64,000 bases of DNA. It comes from HGM04593 sp045647885. GTDB lineage: Bacteria > Bacteroidota > Bacteroidia > Bacteroidales > Bacteroidaceae. The position numbers and the translations under genes are program-made. Below, one piece after another: positions 33,267 to 41,407 of the stretch (the first letter of the stretch is position 1; the number at the start of each line of letters is the position of its first letter). The notes under the pieces were generated by a model that did no database searches, was not told the origin of the DNA, and was given only the letters and a program-made list of their open reading frames with translations. The DNA lies in assembly GCA_045647885.1 (NCBI GenBank), contig JAZRMX010000006.1, positions 1-64,000 of the forward strand, read 5' to 3'.

Positions 33267-34820
33267 ATGAGCAAGCAATTTGAAAAAATCAAAGAACTTG
33301 TAGCCCTGCGAGCTAAAGCACGCTTGGGCGGTGGAGAAAAAGCGATAGAAAAGCAGCACGAGAGAGGCAAATATACAGCCCGTGAGCGCATAGATATGTT
33401 GCTCGACAAAGGCAGTTTCGAGGAGATGGATATGTTTGTGACACATCGTTGCACAAACTTCGGACAGGAGAAGAAGCAATTCCTCGGCGACGGCGTCGTT
33501 GTAGGTTGTGGTACCATCGAAGGTCGCCTTGTATACATCTTTGCACAGGACTTTACCGTTACCGGTGGCTCACTGTCCGAGACTATGGCACAGAAGATAT
33601 GCAAAGTAATGGATATGGCAATGAAAGTGGGCGCACCCGTTATCGGTATCAACGACAGCGGTGGCGCACGCATTCAAGAGGGAATCAATGCCCTCGCCGG
33701 CTATGCCGAAATATTCCAGCGCAACATTATGGCATCGGGAGTAATACCCCAGATTTCAGGAATCTTCGGCCCCTGCGCAGGTGGTGCAGTATACTCACCC
33801 GCACTTACCGACTTCACCATTATGACCGAGGGAACATCATATATGTTCCTCACCGGCCCCAAGGTTGTTAAAACCGTACTCGGCGAGGTGGTTACACAGG
33901 AAGAGCTTGGTGGCGCAAGCGTTCACGCAAGCAAGTCGGGCGTTACACACTTTACAGCACAGAGCGAGGAAGAAGGTCTTGCCCTCATACGCAAACTCTT
34001 GAGCTACATTCCGCAGAACAATATGGAGAGTGTACCCGACATACCCTGCACCGACCCCATCGACCGCAAGAGCGACATATTGAACGAGATTATCCCCGAC
34101 AACCCCAACCAGGCATACGATATGTACCGCGTAATTGGTGAGATTGTGGACAACGGAGAATTCCTCGAAGTACACCGCGACTACGCGCAGAATATAATCG
34201 TAGGCTTCGCACGTATGAACGGAAAATCGGTAGGTATTGTAGCCAACCAACCTTGTAAGTACGCCGGCGTGCTCGACTGTAACTCATCGCGCAAGGGCGC
34301 ACGTTTCGTACGTTTCTGCGATGCGTTCAACATACCCATCGTGACACTCGTAGATGTTCCCGGCTTCCTTCCCGGAACCGCACAGGAGTACAACGCAGTA
34401 ATTATGCACGGCGCAAAGCTCCTCTACGCATACGGCGAAGCTACCGTACCCAAGGTAACCGTAACCCTGCGTAAGTCATACGGTGGTTCACACATCGTTA
34501 TGGCCTGCAAACAGCTCCGTGCCGACCTCAACTACGCTTGGCCCAGTGCCGAGATTGCCGTTATGGGTGCAGCTGGAGCAGCAGAGGTACTTTATGCAAA
34601 AGAGGCAAAAGAGGCCGAAGACCCCAAAGCCTTCATCGCCGAGAAAGAGGCCGAGTACAACCGCCTATTCGCCAACCCATATCAGGCAGCGAAGTATGGT
34701 TACATCGACGATGTTATAGAACCCCGCAACACACGTTTCCGCGTAATACGCGCGCTTGCACAGCTACAAGGCAAACGCCAAGAGCTTCCCAAGAAAAAAC
34801 ACGGTAACATACCCCTTTAA
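33267..34820 (+). CDS. mmdA: Methylmalonyl-CoA decarboxylase / propionyl-CoA carboxylase carboxyltransferase subunit
   Basis: The 517-residue biotin-dependent carboxyltransferase moves CO2 between methylmalonyl-CoA and biotin. N- and C-terminal crotonase-like halves are present: VVVGCGTIEGRLVYIFAQDFTVTGGSLSE, GINDSGGARIQEG and GPCAGGAVYSPAL in the first, and TLVDVPGFLPGTAQEY and KSYGGSHIVMACK in the second. It follows mce by 23 nt and is followed by an MmdE-like ORF and a biotin carrier. No membrane beta subunit and no biotin carboxylase lie in the window, so whether it works as a sodium-pumping decarboxylase or as a carboxylase cannot be settled here. Confidence 0.93.
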   Translation: MSKQFEKIKELVALRAKARLGGGEKAIEKQHERGKYTARERIDMLLDKGSFEEMDMFVTHRCTNFGQEKKQFLGDGVVVGCGTIEGRLVYIFAQDFTVTGGSLSETMAQKICKVMDMAMKVGAPVIGINDSGGARIQEGINALAGYAEIFQRNIMASGVIPQISGIFGPCAGGAVYSPALTDFTIMTEGTSYMFLTGPKVVKTVLGEVVTQEELGGASVHASKSGVTHFTAQSEEEGLALIRKLLSYIPQNNMESVPDIPCTDPIDRKSDILNEIIPDNPNQAYDMYRVIGEIVDNGEFLEVHRDYAQNIIVGFARMNGKSVGIVANQPCKYAGVLDCNSSRKGARFVRFCDAFNIPIVTLVDVPGFLPGTAQEYNAVIMHGAKLLYAYGEATVPKVTVTLRKSYGGSHIVMACKQLRADLNYAWPSAEIAVMGAAGAAEVLYAKEAKEAEDPKAFIAEKEAEYNRLFANPYQAAKYGYIDDVIEPRNTRFRVIRALAQLQGKRQELPKKKHGNIPL

Positions 34821-34831
34821 TACAAAAGACT

Positions 34832-34978
34832 ATGAAAGAAGAAAAACCCGATGGCGCAGTAGTAGCCGCAATATCAATGGCACTTTGCGACTTCCTCGGC
34901 AACAACGTACACGACGAGGAGAGCGGCGTGCTCACAATAACATACGTAAACAAAAATTGGAATAACTTAAACAGATAA
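34832..34978 (+). CDS. MmdE/OadG-tail-like small subunit of the decarboxylase complex
   Basis: This 48-residue ORF starts ATGAAAGAAGAAAAACCC. It contains DGAVVAAISMALCDFLG and ends in a V-N-K-N-W-N-N-L-N-R segment. That pattern (AVVAAI..AL..FLG, then a strand and a C-terminal Trp...Arg) is the shape of the cytosolic C-terminus of OadG/MmdD subunits without their membrane helix. Veillonella methylmalonyl-CoA decarboxylase has a 55-residue epsilon subunit (MmdE) of exactly this kind. It lies 11 nt after mmdA and 6 nt before the biotin carrier gene, so it belongs to the complex by position. The assignment is by pattern, not alignment. Confidence 0.7.
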   Translation: MKEEKPDGAVVAAISMALCDFLGNNVHDEESGVLTITYVNKNWNNLNR

Positions 34979-34984
34979 ACCATT

Positions 34985-35416
34985 ATGAAAGAGTACAAAT
35001 ATACAATTAACGGCACACCCTATCAGGTTGCCATTGAAGAGGCCGGAGAAACAACAGCCAAAGTAACAGTAAACGGCACTGAATATACCGTTGAGTGGGA
35101 AAAAGCCAAAGAGGAGAAACCTGTAGTTAAGGTTAAGCCCGTGGTTGCAAAACCTGCAGCGGCACCCGCGCCTGCGGCAGCACCCGCAGCAACTCCCGCA
35201 AGCGGCAACGCAATAAAGACACCCCTTCCCGGAGTTATCATCGACGTAAAAGTAAATGTAGGCGACACCGTTAAGAAGGGTGACACCGTTGTTGTACTCG
35301 AAGCTATGAAGATGGAAAACAACATCAACGCCGACCGCGACGGTAAAGTAATCTCAATCGCCGTGAGTAAAGGAGATACTGTAGCCGACGGAGCAGCACT
35401 TGTTATACTCGAATAA
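34985..35416 (+). CDS. mmdC: Biotin carboxyl carrier subunit of methylmalonyl-CoA decarboxylase
   Basis: The 143-residue protein has an N-terminal domain (1-45) of the decarboxylase gamma/biotin-subunit type, an Ala/Pro-rich flexible linker (about 46-75: repeated PAAAPAPAAAP) and a biotinyl domain (about 77-143). Lys109 in EAMKMEN is the biotin attachment site. It shuttles the carboxyl group from MmdA. It lies in the mce-mmdA operon; the hexosaminidase gene begins 19 nt after its stop. Confidence 0.95.
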   Translation: MKEYKYTINGTPYQVAIEEAGETTAKVTVNGTEYTVEWEKAKEEKPVVKVKPVVAKPAAAPAPAAAPAATPASGNAIKTPLPGVIIDVKVNVGDTVKKGDTVVVLEAMKMENNINADRDGKVISIAVSKGDTVADGAALVILE

Positions 35417-35435
35417 ATTCCTATTGTATTATATT

Positions 35436-37403
35436 ATGAAAAAACAACTCTTACTACTCTGCGCAGCAATAAGCCTTTTTTTCACAGCATTTGCTGCCGA
35501 CAACAACAAGAACGAGAAACCTTTTGTAATTCCCGAGCTACGCGAGTGGATTGGAGGTAACGGCAACATCACCATCGACGCTAACACAAAAATCGTCTAC
35601 AAGAAAGGCGACGCACAGATGGAAAAGATTGCACAACAGTTTGCTGCCGACCTCAAAACTATGTTTGGTTACGAGATAGAGGCAATCGCTGGAAAAGCCT
35701 CTAAAGGCGATATAAGCATAGCAACAAAAAAGAATAACAAGCTCGGTACCGAAGGTTACAAAATTGCCATCGACGACAAAGTTACCCTGACAGCCCCCAC
35801 CGCACAAGGTGTATTCTGGGGTACACGCACCCTGCTACAGATTCTTGAGCAAAACAACGGTGCTACATTACCCAAGGGAACCATTACCGACTGGCCCGAC
35901 TATGAGATGCGTAGCTTTATGCTCGACTGCGGCCGCAAGTTCATCCCCATCAGCTTCCTGCACGAGTATGTCGATTTTATGGCATACTACAAGATGAACA
36001 CATTCCACATTCACCTTAACGACAACGCCTTCAAACAGTACTTCGAGCACAACTGGGACAAGACACCTTCGGGTTTCCGCTTGGAGAGCGACTTCTTCCC
36101 CGGGCTCGCCTCACGCGACGGCTACTACACAAAAGCCGAGTTCATTGAACTTCAGAAGCACGCCGAAAAGATGGGTGTGGAGATTATCCCCGAGTTCGAC
36201 GTACCCGCACACTCACTCGCATTCGTACACTACCGCCCTGAGCTTGGCAGCAAGGAGTATGGACTTGACCACCTCGACCTCTTCAACCCTGCCACATACA
36301 CATTCGTTGATTCACTCTTTATGGAGTTCCTTGGCGGCGACGAGCCTGTGTTCCGCGGCCCCCGTTTCCACGTTGGTACCGACGAATACTCTAACCGCGA
36401 CACAGCCGTTGTTGAGAAGTTCCGTTATTTCACCGACCACTGCATACGCGAGGCAGAGAAGTATGGCAAGCAGGCTTGTGTTTGGGGCGCACTCACACAC
36501 GCAAAAGGCAACACTCCTGTTAAGGTCGAGAACGTATTGATGTATGAGTGGTACAACGGCTATGCCGACCCCACAGAGATGATGAAGCTTGGTTACGACG
36601 TAGTAAGCATCCCCGACGGTTACACATACATTGTTCCTGCAGCAGGTTACTACTACGACTTCCTTAACTGCAAGCACCTTTACGAGGCTTGGACACCTGC
36701 ACAGATTGGCAACCAGAAGTTCGAGGAGAAGCACCCACAAATCAAAGGTGGTTCATTCGCAGTATGGAACGACCACGCCGGCAACGGTATCAGCTGCAAG
36801 GACATCCACTACCGTGTATACCCCGCAATGCAGACAATGGCTGTAAAAATGTGGACCGGCGCAAAACCCACAGTTTCTTATGAAGAGTTCGACAAAGCAC
36901 GCCTCGCATTGAGCGATGCACCCGGCGTAAACATCGCAGGCCGTTTCAGCGGAGAGAAACGCACTATTCTTGAGGCTGCAACCGTAGAGCCCGGCTGCGA
37001 GAATGAGGTTGAGGAGATTGGTTTTGAATACTCCGTTACATTTGACATTGAGGCTGCAAAAGAGAAACGCGGAACAGTGCTTTTCAGCTCACGCGACGCA
37101 GAGTTCTACTTGAGCGACCCTGCATCAGGTATGCTCGGTTTCTCTCGCGACGGCTACCTTAACACATTCAACTACAGTTTCTACCCCGGCGAGAAAGCCA
37201 CTGTAACCATCAGCGGTAACCAGCAGGAGACAAAACTCTATGTAAACGGCAAGCTTGTGGAGACACTCAACAAGCAGACAATATTCCACAACGAGGGCAA
37301 GGACAAGATGTATTATGTACGCACTCTTGTATTCCCCTTGAAGAAAGCCGGAGACTTTAACAGCAAAATCAGCAACCTGGAGGTTGTAAACTTCTGCAAG
37401 TAA
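35436..37403 (+). CDS. Secreted GH20 beta-N-acetylhexosaminidase
   Basis: The 655-residue exported enzyme has a signal peptide (1-20, ending AFA), an N-terminal GH20b domain (about 28-150) and a GH20 TIM barrel (about 155-490). The catalytic pair Asp316-Glu317 lies in FHVGTDEYSN, and IPEFDVPAH and HIHLNDN are typical. The C-terminus is a LamG-like beta-sandwich (about 525-650). It removes terminal GlcNAc or GalNAc, for example from mucin or N-glycans. The ORF is open for 12 further codons upstream, overlapping mmdC, but the signal peptide fixes the start. It is probably read through from the mmd operon, since no promoter or terminator separates them. Confidence 0.93.
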   Translation: MKKQLLLLCAAISLFFTAFAADNNKNEKPFVIPELREWIGGNGNITIDANTKIVYKKGDAQMEKIAQQFAADLKTMFGYEIEAIAGKASKGDISIATKKNNKLGTEGYKIAIDDKVTLTAPTAQGVFWGTRTLLQILEQNNGATLPKGTITDWPDYEMRSFMLDCGRKFIPISFLHEYVDFMAYYKMNTFHIHLNDNAFKQYFEHNWDKTPSGFRLESDFFPGLASRDGYYTKAEFIELQKHAEKMGVEIIPEFDVPAHSLAFVHYRPELGSKEYGLDHLDLFNPATYTFVDSLFMEFLGGDEPVFRGPRFHVGTDEYSNRDTAVVEKFRYFTDHCIREAEKYGKQACVWGALTHAKGNTPVKVENVLMYEWYNGYADPTEMMKLGYDVVSIPDGYTYIVPAAGYYYDFLNCKHLYEAWTPAQIGNQKFEEKHPQIKGGSFAVWNDHAGNGISCKDIHYRVYPAMQTMAVKMWTGAKPTVSYEEFDKARLALSDAPGVNIAGRFSGEKRTILEAATVEPGCENEVEEIGFEYSVTFDIEAAKEKRGTVLFSSRDAEFYLSDPASGMLGFSRDGYLNTFNYSFYPGEKATVTISGNQQETKLYVNGKLVETLNKQTIFHNEGKDKMYYVRTLVFPLKKAGDFNSKISNLEVVNFCK

Positions 37404-37418
37404 GAATGCAGTACCAAT

Positions 37419-37458
37419 AACACAAAAGAGGCGCGGTTAACCGCGCCTCTTTTGTGTT
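37419..37458. terminator. Bidirectional terminator, perfect 40-nt palindrome
   Basis: Two exact 20-nt arms, outer ends AACACAAAAG and CTTTTGTGTT, meet at GGTTAACC with no spacer. It sits between the convergent hexosaminidase and panD genes and can terminate both. Confidence 0.92.
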
Positions 37459-37481
37459 ATCCTTTAATTATCAAATAAAAA

Positions 37482-37832
37482 TCAGTCAATAGAATTTGTT
37501 CCTCGACGGGGGAATATAACTTTAGGTTTGTTGGCAGCAGCCTCCTCGGGAGTCATTATAGCGTAAGCCATAATAATAACAATATCACCGGGGCTGAATT
37601 TATGAGCCGCTGCACCATTAAGACAGATTACGCCCGAGCCACGCTCTCCTTTTATAATATAAGTAACAATGCGCTCACCGTTGTTATTGTTCACTACGTG
37701 TACCATTTCACCCTCGAGCATACCGGCAGCCTCCATAAGAGCCTCATCAATGGTGATACTGCCCATATAGTTCAAGTTGGCCTCGGTAACTGTGGCACAA
37801 TGTATCTTCGATTTTATCATTTGCAGAAACAT
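37482..37832 (-). CDS. panD: Aspartate 1-decarboxylase
   Basis: It makes beta-alanine from aspartate for pantothenate. The 116-residue pyruvoyl-dependent proenzyme carries the self-cleavage site Gly24-Ser25 in NYMGSITIDE; Ser25 becomes the pyruvoyl group. KSKIH at the N-terminus and NGAAAHKFSPGDIVIIMAYA are conserved. It lies 12 nt after panC with a GGAGGG site between, so panC-panD are coupled. Confidence 0.96.
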   Translation of the reverse strand: MFLQMIKSKIHCATVTEANLNYMGSITIDEALMEAAGMLEGEMVHVVNNNNGERIVTYIIKGERGSGVICLNGAAAHKFSPGDIVIIMAYAIMTPEEAAANKPKVIFPRRGTNSID

Positions 37833-37844
37833 AAGCTACCCTCC

Positions 37845-38684
37845 TTAATACTTTATATTGTCAATCAAACGAATTTTTCCACAAAAAAGAGCAATGCAAC
37901 CCACGGCATAATCACTGTCGCTCCACTCGGCAATCTCCTGCAAAGTGTTACCATCTACAATCTGGTAGTATTCAAGTTCCAGGCCGGGATTGGCATTTAT
38001 CTCCTGCTCCACGAATGCTTTTGTGGCAGCAAGGGTGTTACCTTTTGCAAAATCGAGACTTGCAAAAAGAGTGCGGGAAATAGTCAAGGCACGCTCACGC
38101 TCCTCGGCAGAAAGCAGTGTATTGCGGCTGCTCATTGCAAGACCATCGGCCTCACGCACTATGGGGCAACCAATTATCTGCAACTTAAGGTCGAGGTCAC
38201 TGACCATCTTTCTTATTATTGCCAACTGCTGGAAATCCTTCTCGCCAAAGTAGGCCTTGTCGGGCTCCACTACATAGAAAAGCTTGCTCACAATCTGCGC
38301 CACACCATTAAAATGACCGGGACGACAAGCTCCCTCCATAACTGTGTCAAGCGGCGCAAAAGAGAACTCACGTGTGTCGGGCTCGGGATACATCTCCTCT
38401 ACCGATGGGGCAAAGGTTATCGCAGCACCAACCTGCTCAAGCAGAGCGCAGTCGGCTTCCAGAGTACGGGGGTAGTTTTTAAGGTCGTTCTTGTCGTTGA
38501 ACTGTGTGGGATTCACAAAAACACTCACAACAACAACATCGTTCTCGGCAACAGCACGCTCCACAAGCGATGCGTGACCTTTATGCAGCGCGCCCATAGT
38601 GGGTACAAGACCTATACTCTTGCCCGCTGCACGACATTTGTTGAGCTCTACACGAAGCTCATCTTTAGTGTGAATTATAATCAT
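37845..38684 (-). CDS. panC: Pantothenate synthetase
   Basis: It condenses pantoate and beta-alanine with ATP. The 279-residue HIGH-type nucleotidyltransferase has PTMGALHKGHASLV, FVNPTQF, the pantoate-binding GHFNGVAQIVSKLF, YFGEKDFQQL and the KMSKS-like MSSRN loop. An ORF extending 47 codons further upstream lacks conservation; the ATG giving MIIIHTKDEL matches the family length (about 280). It is paired with panD; panB is not in the window. Confidence 0.95.
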   Translation of the reverse strand: MIIIHTKDELRVELNKCRAAGKSIGLVPTMGALHKGHASLVERAVAENDVVVVSVFVNPTQFNDKNDLKNYPRTLEADCALLEQVGAAITFAPSVEEMYPEPDTREFSFAPLDTVMEGACRPGHFNGVAQIVSKLFYVVEPDKAYFGEKDFQQLAIIRKMVSDLDLKLQIIGCPIVREADGLAMSSRNTLLSAEERERALTISRTLFASLDFAKGNTLAATKAFVEQEINANPGLELEYYQIVDGNTLQEIAEWSDSDYAVGCIALFCGKIRLIDNIKY

Positions 38685-39048
38685 TTCAACAAAGATTTTT
38701 AGTTGTTTTTCATTCGGGAAGCAAGGGCTACACAGGCCTGTAAGGCACTTTTCAACAGACATATCCACACCCGGCACAGCCAAGCTCCGCATTTTGAGTC
38801 TGCAAAGTAACAAACAAATAACCACATAAAGAAATAATTATTAAAAAAAATACGCGCACGCACTGCGGGTACAACATATGTTACAGCAGCAAAACCTACA
38901 CAACAGACATATATTATCAACTGTAAATCAGGCCATTCAAAGGCTTAAAAAGGCTTAAAAATGGGGATAAATTTGCTATAATGCCGCTTTTTTCGTAACT
39001 TTGCACAAGCCGAAAAATACCCCGGCAGGAAAGACATTAATTAAGAAG
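38685..39048. other. Divergent intergenic region between panC and the half glycogen synthase
   Basis: A 364-nt spacer without a supported gene. On the plus side a promoter (38972-39003) drives the glucan genes. Immediately upstream are two exact tandem copies of AGGCTTAAAA (38941-38960). For panC only a weak AATCTTTG lies at 38686-38693, too close to the ATG to be convincing. Confidence 0.6.
38972..39003 (+). promoter_or_regulatory. Promoter of the half glycogen synthase / DUF4270 unit
   Basis: TTTG (38972-38975) and TAACTTTG (38996-39003) are spaced by 20 nt, 45 nt upstream of the ATG at 39049. Confidence 0.75.
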
Positions 39049-39858
39049 ATGAAAGCAAGTAAAGTATTATTTATTACTCAAGAAATTACACCTTTTGTAC
39101 CAGAATCGCCCATATCAACAATAGGACGTTATCTGCCCCAAGCCACCCAGGACAGCGGCAGAGAGATAAGAGTATTCACACCCAAATGGGGAACCATCAA
39201 TGTAAGACGTAACCAGCTCCACGAGGTTATACGCCTTTCGGGTATGAACCTTATTATAGACGAAACAGACCACCCCTTGATAATCAAGGTTGCTTCACTG
39301 CAGGCAGCACGTATGCAGGTCTATTTCATTGACAACGAAGACTATTTCCACAACCGTCTGCTCACAGCAGATGCCGACGGCAACGAGTATAGCGATAATG
39401 ACGAACGCGCCATCTTCTTTGCACGCGGCGTGCTGGAAACAGTAAAGAAATCGAACTGGTGCCCCGACATCATACACTGCCACGGCTGGATTTCGGCACT
39501 CACTCCCCTGTATGTAAGAAGCGCATACAAGGACGAGCCCTCATACCGCGACTCAAAGATTATCATTTCGCTCTACGACGACAACTTCAATGGCGCATTC
39601 CCCGAGAACTTCCCCCAGAAGACACTTCACAAGAATATGACCATTGACCTGCTTGACGGCACTGCAACCCCCACAAGCTACGAGGAACTTGCAAAACTCG
39701 CCATAAGATACAGCGACGGCATAATCGTAGAGGGCGACAACGTTTCACCCACACTTGTGGAGTATGCAAAGTCACTTGGCAAAGCAGTTCTTCCCAAACC
39801 CGCAGAGGATGAACACCACGAGGCCTGCAACAATTTCTACGAAACAGTAATAGGATAA
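39049..39858 (+). CDS. Half-length glycogen/starch synthase-like protein (GT5 N-terminal domain only)
   Basis: The 269-residue protein is similar to the first Rossmann domain of GT5 glycogen synthase: KVLFITQEITPFVPESP, YFIDNEDYF, the ERAIFFARGVLE helix and DIIHCHGWISALTPLYV. It stops where the C-terminal GT-B domain, with the ADP-binding Glu pair, should begin. The KxGGL substrate loop is replaced by STIGRYLP. Catalysis in isolation is therefore doubtful. It sits in an alpha-glucan locus facing GH57, GT4 and debranching genes, and the same short form is familiar from Bacteroides genomes, so it is not a recent truncation. The ATG was chosen over an upstream TTG. Confidence 0.8.
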   Translation: MKASKVLFITQEITPFVPESPISTIGRYLPQATQDSGREIRVFTPKWGTINVRRNQLHEVIRLSGMNLIIDETDHPLIIKVASLQAARMQVYFIDNEDYFHNRLLTADADGNEYSDNDERAIFFARGVLETVKKSNWCPDIIHCHGWISALTPLYVRSAYKDEPSYRDSKIIISLYDDNFNGAFPENFPQKTLHKNMTIDLLDGTATPTSYEELAKLAIRYSDGIIVEGDNVSPTLVEYAKSLGKAVLPKPAEDEHHEACNNFYETVIG

Positions 39859-39926
39859 AAACAAAAAGAGACGCAACCGCCATACCGGCGTAAGAGAACG
39901 TCACCAACCTACCGGATACTAACCGT

Positions 39927-41297
39927 ATGAAAAAATACATCTCATTTTTTCTCCTTGCAATAACCGCGGTACTTATGCTCGCGAGCTGCGATGACAGCAC
40001 CTATGCCATAGGAAGCAGCATCGTACCCGACAAAGACATAATAACCGCAAATAAAGAAGAGTTCGAGGCTAGCAGCAAATCGTTGAGCGCAGGAAACTCC
40101 ATACTCAACACATCGGAGAGACTCTACCTCGGCCGCTACACCGAGCCCGAGACAAGCACCACCTTCGTTGCCGGCTTTGCCACACAGTTTGCAAGCGGCG
40201 ATGGACTCATATTCCCCGAAGAGGGTGTTATAGACAACACCTCCCTCTTCACAAAGTTACGTATATATTACGACGATTTCATAGGCGACGAGAACAACCC
40301 TATGAAATGCGAGATATATGAGCTTGACAACGTTATTGCTGAAGGCAAGGACTATTACACCAACCTCGACATAACAGAATACTACGACCCCACCAAGGCA
40401 CCTATTGCCACAAAGGTTTTCAGTGCAAAGGATTACGCAAAACCCGACTCCATTTCGGAGGAGGAGTACACCAACAACATTGAGATAACCCTCCCCAACG
40501 AGATTGGCGACCGCCTTGTAAAACAATACTACAGCACACCATCTGATTTCGCAAACTCCGAGGTGTTCATAAACAATGTATTCAAGGGTATATATGTAAA
40601 ATGCACACAAGGCGACGGTACTGTTATAAGCGTATACCGCGCACGTCTTGAGGTTGCCTTCCAACACTACATAACAAGCAGTTCGGGCAAAAAGGACTCA
40701 ATAGAGACACTCATCTCGCCCTTCTATTCGGGTAAAGAGGTGCTGCAACTCAACACCTTTGACAACGGCAACATAGACCACCTTGTCGACAACAACGACC
40801 ACACATACCTGAAGACACCCGCCGGCATCTTCACCGAGGTAACATTACCCATAGAGGAGATTATGGCAAGCTGCGCCAACGATACCATCAATTCGGTAAG
40901 AATAGAGTTCGGTTGCAAGAAGACAAGCGACAACAAGGATTTTGCCCCCGCAACAAACCTGCTTATGGTGCGCAAAAAAGATATGGAAGACTTCTTCCTC
41001 AAGAACAAGGTGTGCGACAACAAGACATCGTTCTACACAAGTATAGCCGACAACACCAAACGATACATATTCAGCAACATATCGAAACTTATAAAGTATT
41101 GTTACAACGAATCGGAGGAAGAGAAGGCCTCACCCGACTGGAACAAGGTGGTGCTGATACCTGTAAACATTACAACCGACACAAACGGCAACGTAGTAAG
41201 CATTTCACACTACACCAAGATGAGCCACGTGAAGCTGCACGGTGGAGCCGGTTACAAGATTCCCGTGGAGGTTATTACCAGCAGAACTAAAAATTAA
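39927..41297 (+). CDS. DUF4270 outer-membrane lipoprotein
   Basis: The 456-residue protein has a lipoprotein signal ending in LMLASC, with Cys21 followed by DDSTYAIGSSIVPD. The remainder matches the DUF4270 family of Bacteroidetes. It is rich in beta-strand-forming sequence and has conserved YLGRYTEPETSTTFVAGFATQF near the start. No activity is established. It follows the half glycogen synthase by 68 nt with no terminator between, and this pairing recurs in Bacteroidales. It is likely periplasm- or surface-facing. Confidence 0.85.
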   Translation: MKKYISFFLLAITAVLMLASCDDSTYAIGSSIVPDKDIITANKEEFEASSKSLSAGNSILNTSERLYLGRYTEPETSTTFVAGFATQFASGDGLIFPEEGVIDNTSLFTKLRIYYDDFIGDENNPMKCEIYELDNVIAEGKDYYTNLDITEYYDPTKAPIATKVFSAKDYAKPDSISEEEYTNNIEITLPNEIGDRLVKQYYSTPSDFANSEVFINNVFKGIYVKCTQGDGTVISVYRARLEVAFQHYITSSSGKKDSIETLISPFYSGKEVLQLNTFDNGNIDHLVDNNDHTYLKTPAGIFTEVTLPIEEIMASCANDTINSVRIEFGCKKTSDNKDFAPATNLLMVRKKDMEDFFLKNKVCDNKTSFYTSIADNTKRYIFSNISKLIKYCYNESEEEKASPDWNKVVLIPVNITTDTNGNVVSISHYTKMSHVKLHGGAGYKIPVEVITSRTKN

Positions 41298-41350
41298 ACG
41301 ACAGGGGCACAGGCCACAACCATCGCACACAGGGCTCCTGCAGAAAAGCA

Positions 41351-41389
41351 AAATAAAAACGGGTTCACTTGGTGAACCCGTTTTTATTT
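41351..41389. terminator. Bidirectional terminator between DUF4270 and GH57 genes
   Basis: Stem AAAAACGGGTTCAC / GTGAACCCGTTTTT with loop TTG and matching AAAT/ATTT extensions, between convergent stops. Confidence 0.92.
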
Positions 41390-41407
41390 ATATATGCCTC
41401 AAGAGGA

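Noticed and set aside
33449..33871. Alternative open frames inside mmdA
   Set aside because: Frame-shifted shadows of mmdA, whose own frame encodes all expected carboxyltransferase motifs.
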